Shown here in pieces: positions 9,444-17,519 of a stretch of 64,000 nt of DNA. Made by a program: the position numbers and the translations under genes. The stretch comes from Endozoicomonas arenosclerae (lineage in GTDB: Bacteria; Pseudomonadota; Gammaproteobacteria; Pseudomonadales; Endozoicomonadaceae). The DNA lies in contig NZ_LASA01000148.1 of assembly GCF_001562015.1 (NCBI RefSeq), forward strand, positions 37,662-101,661, read 5' to 3'. Each line of letters begins with the position of its first letter. The first letter of the stretch is position 1. Under the pieces are notes generated by a model. The model was not told the DNA's origin and searched no databases. It worked only from the letters and a program-made list of their open reading frames with translations.

Positions 9444-9875
9444 TTAATGCCTTAGCTCTTTCTTCATGATAAAACTGTTCTTACCCTCATCCGACTCATA
9501 AGACACCTGATCCATCAGCTTGTTAACGATATGCAAGCCACGGCCGCTGCATAACCAGGTTTCCGGATGCTCCGGATCCATTGCAGGTTCAGCCTTATCC
9601 TCAATCACATCGTCGGGGATACTCTGCCCCCAATCACTGACGGCAATGTTCATCATGGTGTTATCCAGATCAACACAGACTTCTACCGGGTGACCCGCTT
9701 CATTGTCATAGGCATGCTCGATGGCATTGTTCACAATCTCTACCAGACAAAGCTCCAGTCGATTAATTTCCACCGGCGACAGAGTCGTCATGGCACAGAC
9801 ACCTCTGACAGCCATAGCAATCATGGTGGTATTAGACAGTTGACTGTCTATCTCCAGTTTTAGCACCTGCGACAT
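9444..9875 (-). CDS. Anti-sigma-factor-type serine kinase / HATPase domain protein
   Basis: 143 residues, a stand-alone HATPase_c_2 (RsbW/SpoIIAB-like) domain. The N box is CLVEIVNNAIEHAYD; the G1 box is DWGQSIPDD; the G2 region is CSGRGLHIVNKLMDQVSYE. In this family the protein phosphorylates the STAS antagonist and sequesters a sigma or anti-sigma partner. It begins one base after the stop of the STAS gene and is the last gene of a three-gene unit with the PP2C response regulator. In the Pseudomonas HsbR/HsbA system the kinase domain is fused to the phosphatase; here it is separate. The controlled target is not visible in the window. Confidence 0.88.
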   Translation of the reverse strand: MSQVLKLEIDSQLSNTTMIAMAVRGVCAMTTLSPVEINRLELCLVEIVNNAIEHAYDNEAGHPVEVCVDLDNTMMNIAVSDWGQSIPDDVIEDKAEPAMDPEHPETWLCSGRGLHIVNKLMDQVSYESDEGKNSFIMKKELRH

Positions 9876-9876
9876 G

Positions 9877-10209
9877 TCAGCCCCCCTTCACAGCCTCATC
9901 AACCGAGCTGTGCAGCTTGAACAATTTGTCCATGGATGTGAGATCAAAAAGATCCTTAACCGCAGGCTGGGCAGACGCCAGACTGAAAGTGCCATTACCC
10001 GATAGTTTCTTCAAGCCAGCTACCAGCGCCCCCAGTCCACTGCTGTCCATAAAACGGACTTCAGCCAGATCAATGACAATAGCGGTCTTGCCATTATCAA
10101 TCAGATCGAACACATAGGTTTTAAAGGCTTCAGCTATGGAAGCATCCAATCGGGTTTCTTCAATCTGAACCACAGTAAAGTGGCCTTCATCACGGTGTTC
10201 AAACGCCAT
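9877..10209 (-). CDS. STAS-domain anti-sigma factor antagonist
   Basis: 110 residues, one STAS domain. The phosphorylation loop reads FMDSSGLGALV with Ser56/Ser57, the usual acceptor site of SpoIIAA/RsbV/HsbA-type proteins. A strong AGGAGGATGG ribosome site precedes the ATG. Its phosphorylation state should be set by the downstream HATPase kinase and the upstream PP2C response regulator, both in the same transcription unit. Closest functional analogue by architecture is HsbA of Pseudomonas, which links such a switch to motility and biofilm; whether that holds here is unknown. Confidence 0.9.
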   Translation of the reverse strand: MAFEHRDEGHFTVVQIEETRLDASIAEAFKTYVFDLIDNGKTAIVIDLAEVRFMDSSGLGALVAGLKKLSGNGTFSLASAQPAVKDLFDLTSMDKLFKLHSSVDEAVKGG

Positions 10210-10285
10210 GCCATCCTCCTGGCTGTTATCACTTTACCCTTTGGGAAAGTGAAGTTGCTGCAAGTGTTTGAAACTTGCATACAAA

Positions 10286-11479
10286 CTAGGGTTTCCATTC
10301 CAGTAACAGGTAGGTTACGTCGTCATCAAAACGGTCAAGCTCACTCCAGTCTCTGACATTTTTCTCTACCCGGTCAATAACTGATTTCAAATCTTCGTCC
10401 AATGAATCCTTCAGACATTCCAGTAAACGAGACTCACCAAACTGCTCACCTTCCGCATTTTCACATTCGGTCACGCCATCTGAGTATAAGAACAGACGGT
10501 CACCCGGTTGGAACTGTAGCGTACATGATGTGTATTCCATATTTGGCATCATGCCAATAGGCACACCGCCGCCCTTAACAGGCTCGACAACACTTTTCTC
10601 ACGGCGAATCCATAAAGGAGGTGGATGTCCGGCCTGAGACAGGGTCACTTCACCGGTACGACTATTAATCAGTCCATATGCAATTGTGAAATACAACATC
10701 GACTCAGGCGTCACCTGAAATCGATTATTGAGTGAGGCTAAAACTTTTTCAGGCGTCCGCACAGAATAATACGGCGCTTGGTCGAAGGTTTCCTTGACTA
10801 TGGAGCCCCTGCCCGATGTTTCTGACAAAATATTATTGAGGGTAAATGAAAAAAGCGCTGAGGGTATTCCATGACCTGCAACATCAAGCTGATAAAACCC
10901 GAGTGTTTCACCATCGATAGCCTGATAGCCGAACATATCACCACCCAGAATCTTACTGGGTTTAAAGAACCAGTCGAAGGAAACATGTTGAATCGTGGCA
11001 GGCTGAGCCAGCAGGACTTCCTGGGCCCGTGCTGCGGATTCCAGATCTTTCTCTACAGTTTCAATAGCCTGAACCAACTGTTGCTTTTGTTGTTCCAGCT
11101 GCTTTTCCAACTCAATAATACGGATACCGGCTTTCAGGCGAGCAGACAACTCATCAAAATTAACAGGTTTGGCAAGAAAGTCATCCGCACCATGATTCAT
11201 CCCTTCAACAACGGCTTCATGATCAGTATTGCCAGTGAGAAGAATAAAATAAAGATAACGACCAAGATCCGTTTTCCGGACTTGTTTGAGAAGCTCCAGA
11301 CCATCCATCTCTGGCATCACCCAGTCGCTGATAATGATCCTGACTTCCTGATGCTCCTTCAGAATCTCCAGGGCTTGTTTGCCATGCTCTGCTTCAAGAA
11401 CAGTATGTCCCTGCTTTTTCAGCACAACGGATAACATCAAACGCTGGTCACGGGCATCTTCAACAATAAGAATATTCAT
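10286..11479 (-). CDS. Response regulator with PP2C-type (SpoIIE) phosphatase domain
   Basis: 397 residues. Residues 1-120 form a receiver domain: acidic pair ED near the start, phospho-acceptor in SDWVMPEMDG (about Asp53) and conserved Lys in FLAKPVNFDE. A short coiled-coil linker (about 125-150) follows. Residues 165-397 are a SpoIIE/PP2C phosphatase with the metal-binding motifs GGDMFGY, LDVAGHG, SDGVTE and the terminal DDVTYLLLEW. Phosphorylation of the receiver is expected to switch the phosphatase acting on the STAS partner. No cognate histidine kinase is adjacent. First gene of a three-gene minus-strand operon, 31 bp downstream of an MscS channel gene. Confidence 0.93.
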   Translation of the reverse strand: MNILIVEDARDQRLMLSVVLKKQGHTVLEAEHGKQALEILKEHQEVRIIISDWVMPEMDGLELLKQVRKTDLGRYLYFILLTGNTDHEAVVEGMNHGADDFLAKPVNFDELSARLKAGIRIIELEKQLEQQKQQLVQAIETVEKDLESAARAQEVLLAQPATIQHVSFDWFFKPSKILGGDMFGYQAIDGETLGFYQLDVAGHGIPSALFSFTLNNILSETSGRGSIVKETFDQAPYYSVRTPEKVLASLNNRFQVTPESMLYFTIAYGLINSRTGEVTLSQAGHPPPLWIRREKSVVEPVKGGGVPIGMMPNMEYTSCTLQFQPGDRLFLYSDGVTECENAEGEQFGESRLLECLKDSLDEDLKSVIDRVEKNVRDWSELDRFDDDVTYLLLEWKP

Positions 11480-11510
11480 GTAGCCCTTATCGGCCTGCTA
11501 CTGACTCTGT

Positions 11511-12551
11511 TTAACCGCCTTTCTTTTCCTGAATCACTTTAACAACCGGATAAGCAAAGTCGGCACCAGCATGTTCTACTGCAGAGGCGATCAACAGCAT
11601 CACACTTTCCTGAACCCTGACAAAATCCACCCTGCCTTTCGGTACTACATGAACACGGATCTGGCACTCTAATGAGGAATCACCGTATTTAAGAAATCTT
11701 GCGTAATGGGGTTCAGAACAATCCAGTTCGGGATGTTGCAAAAAGCCGGCAATAATATGGTTCATTATGTTCGGGATCTTTTCCAGATCCTCGTAGCGAA
11801 TACCAAAATTTTCAATAATTCTGCGATTACGCATTCGGGATGGATTTTCGATCACGATACTCGTAAACACCGAATTCGGAACAAAGACAGGACGACGATC
11901 GAAGTTCCTTATCTGTGTCAGACGCCAGCCAATATGTTCAACATGGCCTTCAATCTGCCTGTCCGGCGAACGAACCCAATCGCCCTCTTTGAACGGCTTA
12001 TCCAGAATCAGCATCAAGCCACCGAAGAAGTTCGCCAGCCACTCACGAGCAGCCATACCCACTATCAGACCACCTACCCCACCAAACGCTAATAACGCAG
12101 AAAGTGAGTAGCCCAGCTTTTGTGCAAGAATGAGAACAGCAAGAGTGACTAATAAAATATGAAAGAAGCGAGACAATGTTCTTGCTGAATCAAGGTCATG
12201 AGGTTTAGCTCCCGAGATCAGAGCAATATCAGGAAGCTGCCGGACCAGCCGTAGAAGAACCCAGAATGGAAACAAGACTGAGACAGATGTTTCTGACACT
12301 GCAAGCCAGTCAAACACCTCCAAGTCACTGTGATTAAAAAACCAGTGAGCCAGATAAAAAAGACAGAATACCCAAGGTAGTACAAGAAGCGGAGGGCGCA
12401 GCGCTTTGGCAAGACTGGTCCGAATCGATTGATTTTCAGATTTTGCCCATCGGCCCAGCCAGTAATGACTCAGCCATGAAGCCAACAAAGCGATGACGGG
12501 AGCTGATAAAAGATGAACCGTTTCGTCTTTAAGAAGCTCTTCCCAAAGCAT
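11511..12551 (-). CDS. MscS-family mechanosensitive channel
   Basis: 346 residues from the ATG at 12551, preferred because GAGGGG lies 7 bases upstream; the longer reading needs a TTG at 12569. Several N-terminal hydrophobic helices precede the pore-lining helix and the MscS beta domain: LLAFGGVGGLIVGMAA, then FFGGLMLILDKPFKEGDW and the loop VFVPNSVFTSIVIENPSR. Role: an inner-membrane channel opened by membrane tension during osmotic downshock. It is a paralog of the channel at 13734-14837, with long stretches of near identity in the pore and beta regions. The upstream neighbour is a possible cysteine peptidase. Confidence 0.92.
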   Translation of the reverse strand: MLWEELLKDETVHLLSAPVIALLASWLSHYWLGRWAKSENQSIRTSLAKALRPPLLVLPWVFCLFYLAHWFFNHSDLEVFDWLAVSETSVSVLFPFWVLLRLVRQLPDIALISGAKPHDLDSARTLSRFFHILLVTLAVLILAQKLGYSLSALLAFGGVGGLIVGMAAREWLANFFGGLMLILDKPFKEGDWVRSPDRQIEGHVEHIGWRLTQIRNFDRRPVFVPNSVFTSIVIENPSRMRNRRIIENFGIRYEDLEKIPNIMNHIIAGFLQHPELDCSEPHYARFLKYGDSSLECQIRVHVVPKGRVDFVRVQESVMLLIASAVEHAGADFAYPVVKVIQEKKGG

Positions 12552-12577
12552 TTTATGCCCCTCACGCAAGAACGACC

Positions 12578-12612
12578 CGATGGCTGTGAGGGCAGATTGC
12601 CTCTGCCCTTTA
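12578..12612. repeat. Short inverted repeat between channel and unknown gene
   Basis: AGGGCAG and CTGCCCT form a perfect 7-bp stem with a 7-base loop just upstream of the channel gene. There is no T run on either strand, so it is not a convincing terminator; a processing or attenuation structure is possible. Confidence 0.3.
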
Positions 12613-12713
12613 AGTTATATCCATACAAAAGAGTCATTTCTTGAGTTTTGCAGCACTTTTACTTTGAAATAACCTCCACAGGATTGTTGAGTAGCTCCTA
12701 ACAGGTACTTAGA

Positions 12714-13682
12714 TTATTTCTGAAGCAATTTATGCTTTATTTCCAAAGCCAGTTGATGGGTATTAAACGGCATCTGCCAATATCGATCATGGCGAAAAGA
12801 CTGCGTCTTCAAACAACCCGCTATCATCAGGTCTGCAATGAAGCGAGAACAATTGCAAGACAGCGCACGGTATGGGGTTCGCGTCAACTGATTGAACCGC
12901 TTGAAAAGCGCTTGCTCATCAAGCCCATCAATGATTACAACATTACTTGCTTGCAGCCGGCCACGATTATAAAAAACTAAGTCAACCTTCAAGAGATTGC
13001 TATGAACTTGATGGAGAGAGGGCTTATAGTCATGTCGATAGCTTAAATAGACAGGTTTCCCCAATTCAGGATTCCATACCAACATGGCTGTATGTAAGCC
13101 ACTGCCGTGGTTCAGTATTATCGACCTACCCGGCTTGCAAGCTTTCATAAGATCCTTAACTCTACTTTTTAAATGAGGCAGTTGCATATAACTGCTATCA
13201 ACCTTTTCAGGCCATAACAAATATCTCACCCAATGGTAGATACCACGGAAGAAATTAATACTTGAAGGCTTGTCCTGATTGGATTCAATGTCTTCAGACT
13301 GAGTAAGGCTTTCAGAACGCTCTTTTGTATAATGCTCTTTCTTTGAATCATTAGAATGAAGCTCTGTCGATCCGTTTGAATCAGAGTATTTTAATGGTTG
13401 GATCTCTAGACTGGAGGAATCTCCCAAGCCCTCAGGGTGAGTCTTGTATTGCCCACCTGGTGTCTTCGAACTGTTATCGACTGACAGATTCTGAGTACGT
13501 GGAGCATCTTCTGGTAACTGAACCCACTCATCCTGACCAAGAGCTTTATCTATAGACTTTTGATCAACACTGCGTCCCTGATATTGACCAGTTTTATCCT
13601 TATCTAAAGCCTCGTCCGTTTTTTGATCAGACGTAACGCCATAAAGTGAAACATGATTATTTGAAGGGTCGATCTTAGGCAT
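12714..13682 (-). CDS. Unknown protein with possible permuted papain-like (PPPDE/YiiX-type) domain
   Basis: 322 residues, ATG start. Residues 1-145 are low-complexity, rich in Ser, Asp, Lys and Gln, and look disordered. From about 170 there is a globular domain with His197 in GLHTAMLVW and, about 80 residues later, a Cys pair in LSCNCSRFIADLM (Cys276, Cys278). A His followed downstream by a Cys at a helix start is the order seen in circularly permuted papain-fold proteins such as PPPDE/DeSI isopeptidases, YiiX and LRAT. I infer membership from this pattern only. No signal peptide. The gene lies between two MscS channels, in an insertion relative to the Pseudomonas order. An effector role is plausible; a house-keeping peptidase cannot be excluded. 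Confidence 0.65.
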   Translation of the reverse strand: MPKIDPSNNHVSLYGVTSDQKTDEALDKDKTGQYQGRSVDQKSIDKALGQDEWVQLPEDAPRTQNLSVDNSSKTPGGQYKTHPEGLGDSSSLEIQPLKYSDSNGSTELHSNDSKKEHYTKERSESLTQSEDIESNQDKPSSINFFRGIYHWVRYLLWPEKVDSSYMQLPHLKSRVKDLMKACKPGRSIILNHGSGLHTAMLVWNPELGKPVYLSYRHDYKPSLHQVHSNLLKVDLVFYNRGRLQASNVVIIDGLDEQALFKRFNQLTRTPYRALSCNCSRFIADLMIAGCLKTQSFRHDRYWQMPFNTHQLALEIKHKLLQK

Positions 13683-13733
13683 CCATTCAAAGTCCAGGTT
13701 AATCCCTTAACCCTGACTTTAGACCACGCTAAA

Positions 13734-14837
13734 TTAAGTAGACATATCGCTGCTAGCGTTCGCTATCAATTCTTCCGGCAGATCCAGCGTCTGGGTTGGG
13801 AAGGCAATATCAGCATCATGGGAATGAATAATCTCCATGACCTTTACCAGAACATCCTGCTTAACCCGGTGAAACTCCGCCCAATCGGTGGTACAGGTGA
13901 AGCAGTAGATAAAGAAGTCGAGACTGGAAGCTCCAAAACTGGTGAAATTCACCATCAGAATTTTATCCTTGGTGATCTCATCATTATTCTGAAGATACTG
14001 TCTGATTTCGTTGATAATAGTTTCCAGCTTGGCTCCATCCTGATACCTCAAACCAATCGTTTCCTTGATACGACGGTTCTCCATCCTGGAAGGATTCTCA
14101 ACAGAAATGTTGGCAAAAGTAGCGTTCGGTACGTACAGAGGACGCTTGTCAAAAGTCCGGATGCGGGTCTGGCGCCAACCAATATATTCTACGGTACCTT
14201 CAATATTCTTATCCGGCGAACGAATCCAGTCCCCCACACGAAAAGGTTTATCCAGGTAGATCATCAATCCACCAAAGAAGTTGGCCAGCATATCCTTGGC
14301 CGCAAAGCCTACAGCCAGACCACCTACACCACCGAATGCCAGAAGACCTGAAATACTGTAGCCAAGTGACTGTAAAACAACGAGAACACAGGTAATGATA
14401 ACCACAATTCTGATCAGTCGCCCTATAGCGACGACCGTCGTAGGATCATTGGGTTTGTTACCTGTGAGAGTTGGATTCAGAAAGTTGCGTTCCAGCTGAC
14501 GTATAAACCGGATGATGCTCCAACCGACCAGCGTTATGATGATGACATCCCTGAGATTACTCAGGCCGTCGATCAGTACTGAATCCGTCGCTTTTGAGAT
14601 GACATCAATGGACCAGCAGATACCTATGACCCAGATGAGCATGTTCACAGGCTTTCTGAGCGCCTTGATAACGGCATCATCCCAGGGGGTTCTAGTGGCT
14701 CTTGCGCCTCGGGCAAGATGAATAAACACCTTCGATGACAACAGGTTAATCACACCTGATATCAATAAAACTATGAACACCTGGATAACCCACTGGGGGA
14801 TATCCAGGTCCTGAAATACAGGTAAGGAAAATGACAT
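13734..14837 (-). CDS. MscS-family mechanosensitive channel
   Basis: 367 residues. An N-terminal membrane region of four to five hydrophobic helices is followed by the pore helix LLAFGGVGGLAVGFAAKDM and the MscS beta domain (FFGGLMIYLDKPFRVGDW; YVPNATFANISVENPSRM). It resembles the longer, YnaI/YbdG-like subgroup rather than minimal MscS. It shares extended identity with the channel at 11511-12551, so the pair probably arose by duplication, later separated by the insertion of 12714-13682. Function: tension-gated solute release in the inner membrane. Confidence 0.92.
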   Translation of the reverse strand: MSFSLPVFQDLDIPQWVIQVFIVLLISGVINLLSSKVFIHLARGARATRTPWDDAVIKALRKPVNMLIWVIGICWSIDVISKATDSVLIDGLSNLRDVIIITLVGWSIIRFIRQLERNFLNPTLTGNKPNDPTTVVAIGRLIRIVVIITCVLVVLQSLGYSISGLLAFGGVGGLAVGFAAKDMLANFFGGLMIYLDKPFRVGDWIRSPDKNIEGTVEYIGWRQTRIRTFDKRPLYVPNATFANISVENPSRMENRRIKETIGLRYQDGAKLETIINEIRQYLQNNDEITKDKILMVNFTSFGASSLDFFIYCFTCTTDWAEFHRVKQDVLVKVMEIIHSHDADIAFPTQTLDLPEELIANASSDMST

Positions 14838-14869
14838 GATTTTACTTCCAGAAAGAAAACGGCAAGTAA

Positions 14870-15928
14870 TTAACTGAAGCGTTCAGCAAGATGATCGAGA
14901 CGATCTTTACAGCTCAGATAACGATCCATAGCCACCAGTTCATCCAGTGGTCGCCCTCCTTTTGCCTTCAGTGGTGAACTATCAGCAGTAAAGGAAGATT
15001 GCTCAAGCCAGGGTAATACTTCTTTTACACCCTCACGGTTACTTAGCAATAACAGATCACAGCCAGCATGCAGAGCTTTTTCGACCCTGAGAGTATAACT
15101 TCCTGCTGAAGCCGCACCCTCCATAGTCAAACAGTCACTGATCACCAGACCATTAAAGCCTACTTTATTTCTGAGAATATCCTTCAGCCAGATGGACGAG
15201 AAACCACAAGGCTGATCATCGACTTCTGAGAATACGATATGCGCAGGCATTACAGCTTCTACCCCTTGTTCTATTAAGGATAAAAACGGAATCATATCCT
15301 GCTTCTGAATCATTTTCAGAGTGCGGTTATCCTGCGGTAATGTCAGATGAGAATCTTCACTGACACTGCCATGCCCCGGGAAATGTTTTGCAACGGATGC
15401 CATACCCGAATCATGGACACCGCTGCACCAGGCAGAGGCCAGTTTGATGACGGTTTCAGGATCAGTGCCCAACGCTCTGTCACCCACTATATCCGTCAAC
15501 CCGAGATTGAGATCCAGGACCGGCGCGAGACTGAGATCAAGGCCACAAGACAGGAGCTCTTCCGACATTAGCCAGCCACAGTCTTCAATCAGTTCCAGGG
15601 CTCTCTGGGGGTCTCTGTTAAAGTAACGAACATAACTCTCTGCAGGGGGCAGTCGGGTAAAGTCCTGTTTGAAACGCTGGACCCGACCTCCCTCCTGATC
15701 AACCATTAACACCAGATCCTGACGAACACTTCTGATGTCACTCACCAGATCACACAATTGGTTTCTATCATGGAAGTTTCTGGCAAAAAACAATACCCCG
15801 GCAACGCCAGGATGCTGCAGTAAATCCCGTTCTTCAGGCTGTAGTGACTGACCTTCAAGATCAATGATCAGAACACCCTTGTTATTATCATTGGTGGTCA
15901 TTGCGTTGCGAGATTCACCCGTATTCAT
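14870..15928 (-). CDS. nagZ: Beta-N-acetylhexosaminidase NagZ
   Basis: 352 residues, glycoside hydrolase family 3. It removes N-acetylglucosamine from anhydromuropeptides during cytosolic peptidoglycan recycling, and in many gammaproteobacteria its products signal AmpC induction. The family signature KHFPGHGSVSEDSH starts at about 181 and supplies the catalytic loop; the nucleophile Asp lies in VISDCLTMEGA (about 262). The first ATG has an AGGAGA 11 bases upstream; a second ATG ten codons in is also possible. The C terminus is close to usual length. Next on the strand is an L,D-transpeptidase, also a peptidoglycan enzyme, then psrA and lexA, the order known from Pseudomonas. Confidence 0.96.
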   Translation of the reverse strand: MNTGESRNAMTTNDNNKGVLIIDLEGQSLQPEERDLLQHPGVAGVLFFARNFHDRNQLCDLVSDIRSVRQDLVLMVDQEGGRVQRFKQDFTRLPPAESYVRYFNRDPQRALELIEDCGWLMSEELLSCGLDLSLAPVLDLNLGLTDIVGDRALGTDPETVIKLASAWCSGVHDSGMASVAKHFPGHGSVSEDSHLTLPQDNRTLKMIQKQDMIPFLSLIEQGVEAVMPAHIVFSEVDDQPCGFSSIWLKDILRNKVGFNGLVISDCLTMEGAASAGSYTLRVEKALHAGCDLLLLSNREGVKEVLPWLEQSSFTADSSPLKAKGGRPLDELVAMDRYLSCKDRLDHLAERFS

Positions 15929-15985
15929 TCTTTAGCTGTTCTCCTGCTCAATGAGCGAGATGGAGGCTGCAATTGCCAGTAACTT

Positions 15986-16468
15986 CTACTCCGGCAGGAT
16001 ATCAATAGTTGTACCTGGCAAAACCCGGTCAAACAGATCGATCATATCGCCACCCTGCATTCTGACACAGCCACGGGACCCTGGCTCACCCATGATGGCA
16101 GAGTCCGGTGAACCATGAATATATATATATCGTCGCATAGTGTCGACATCGCCAAGACGATTAAAGCCAGACTCAAGACCACTTAGCCAGAGAATACGGC
16201 TCAGAATCCAATCTTTTCGTTCAGGGTATTGTTGTTGTAAATCGGGTGAATACACTTCGCCAGTGAAACGCCTTCCCACAAAGACAGCGTGCAATGGCAT
16301 ACCCTCACCGATTTTTGCGCGGATAACATGTTTACCTAAAGGGGTTTGCCAACTGCCTTCCTGCTGACCAGTTCCTTTACTGGCAGTGGAAACCGAATAA
16401 AGAATGTCTTCTTTACCCTCTTGAATCAGTTCCAGAGTTTGAGAGGCAATTCGAACATTAATATGCAC
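15986..16468 (-). CDS. L,D-transpeptidase (YkuD domain) without signal peptide
   Basis: 160 residues from the GTG at 16468, chosen because GGGA lies 7 bases upstream and family members begin at this point; a TTG at 16510 would add 14 residues. The YkuD catalytic signature is complete: His118 in IHGSPDS and Cys134 in GSRGCVRM. YkuD enzymes form 3-3 crosslinks or attach partners to peptidoglycan, normally in the periplasm, yet no Sec signal or membrane anchor is visible in either reading. The position between nagZ and psrA suggests a link to cell-wall recycling. A cytosolic L,D-transpeptidase or carboxypeptidase-like activity is possible. Confidence 0.85.
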   Translation of the reverse strand: MHINVRIASQTLELIQEGKEDILYSVSTASKGTGQQEGSWQTPLGKHVIRAKIGEGMPLHAVFVGRRFTGEVYSPDLQQQYPERKDWILSRILWLSGLESGFNRLGDVDTMRRYIYIHGSPDSAIMGEPGSRGCVRMQGGDMIDLFDRVLPGTTIDILPE

Positions 16469-16547
16469 AGCTGAATCCCGTGTTGTCTGGTAGAAGAAGT
16501 TATTTCTCAAAAGAGAAGGTGCTGAAAAATATCAGCCTGGAAATCTA

Positions 16548-17195
16548 TTATCGGCCAGAATCATAGGTGGCATGAGCTCGCAGGCCAGCTGCCATGAACG
16601 GCACCATTCTTCTCATAATGGCTTCAAGACTGTCGTCAATATCGTAATCTCGTTTAGCCATGGCAAGTAGAGTATCAGCGCCAGACATGGAGAATACTGC
16701 TGAACCCAGAATGAAGTACGTGCGCCAGAATTTGTCGGCAGTTGGCAGATCAGGACAAGCCGTGAACAGCAACTCAAAGTATCGGCTGAATACCTTTCCA
16801 TAGGTTTCTGTGAGATAGCGTTTAAGATGGCCCTGACTCTGAGTAAATGCCAATCCCATCAGACGCATGAAGATTGAAATATCGTCAGGCCTTCTAGGCT
16901 TAGCTGCGAGGATATGATCAACCAGTATTTCCAGAACACCTTCCAGGTCAGGCTGTTCATTCATCTCAGTCAATTCATCCAGACTCTCGTCAAGACCTGC
17001 CATGAAGGGATCCAGAAAGCGCGCAAAGACGGCTTGTATCAGAGCTTTTTTAGAGCCAAAATGATAATTCACCGCAGCCAGATTCACTCCCGCCTGGCTG
17101 GTAATGGTTCTCAGGGATGTTTCTGCAAAGCCATGCTCGGCAAAGAGCAGCTCGGCGGAATCCAGTATTCTCTCAACAGTTGATGGTTGTGCCAT
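16548..17195 (-). CDS. psrA: TetR-family fatty-acid-responsive regulator PsrA
   Basis: 215 residues. The N-terminal helix-turn-helix (TVERILDSAELLF, then LAAVNYHFGSKKALIQAVF) is nearly identical to Pseudomonas PsrA, which senses long-chain fatty acids and represses beta-oxidation genes including fadBA and itself. The C-terminal ligand domain is of normal length. It sits between the L,D-transpeptidase gene and lexA (divergent), as in Pseudomonas. An operator-like inverted repeat lies 37 bp upstream of its start, and a close match precedes fadB, so the same regulatory circuit can be read from the sequence. Confidence 0.92.
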   Translation of the reverse strand: MAQPSTVERILDSAELLFAEHGFAETSLRTITSQAGVNLAAVNYHFGSKKALIQAVFARFLDPFMAGLDESLDELTEMNEQPDLEGVLEILVDHILAAKPRRPDDISIFMRLMGLAFTQSQGHLKRYLTETYGKVFSRYFELLFTACPDLPTADKFWRTYFILGSAVFSMSGADTLLAMAKRDYDIDDSLEAIMRRMVPFMAAGLRAHATYDSGR

Positions 17196-17231
17196 GATAC
17201 AAGGAATTTTTTAAGGTTAATAAACGACTGT

Positions 17232-17249
17232 TTCAAACCTACGTTTCAA
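17232..17249. promoter_or_regulatory. PsrA operator upstream of psrA
   Basis: TTCAAAC-CTAC-GTTTCAA, an inverted repeat with a 4-bp spacer. It fits the published PsrA consensus (G/C)AAAC-N2-4-GTTT(G/C). Position implies autoregulation. Confidence 0.75.
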
Positions 17250-17473
17250 ACACCGAACTGTCAAGGTAACTCCCCTCTCAACCTCAAAATACCTTTGCTT
17301 CCAGTGATTTCATAATCCCTTCAGACGACATTATCCCTAATGGGGCTACACTCTGACATGCTCACAACATTTATCACTACTATATAGAAGAAACTTTCCT
17401 GTGCTTCAGGATGAAAGTTCATCACCCACACAGATAAAGCGATTGTCGATAATAACTTGCCACAGTAAAAATA

Positions 17474-17489
17474 CTGTATATAATTACAG
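17474..17489. promoter_or_regulatory. LexA box 1 upstream of lexA
   Basis: CTG-TATATAATTA-CAG, exact CTG-N10-CAG with an AT-only centre, 30 bp before the lexA start codon. Confidence 0.9.
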
Positions 17490-17492
17490 ATA

Positions 17493-17508
17493 CTGTATAA
17501 AAACACAG
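17493..17508. promoter_or_regulatory. LexA box 2 upstream of lexA
   Basis: CTG-TATAAAAACA-CAG, a second exact CTG-N10-CAG whose start is 19 bp after that of box 1. It ends 11 bp before the lexA ATG, where it would cover the ribosome-binding region or transcription start. Confidence 0.88.
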
Positions 17509-17519
17509 ACCTAAACATT

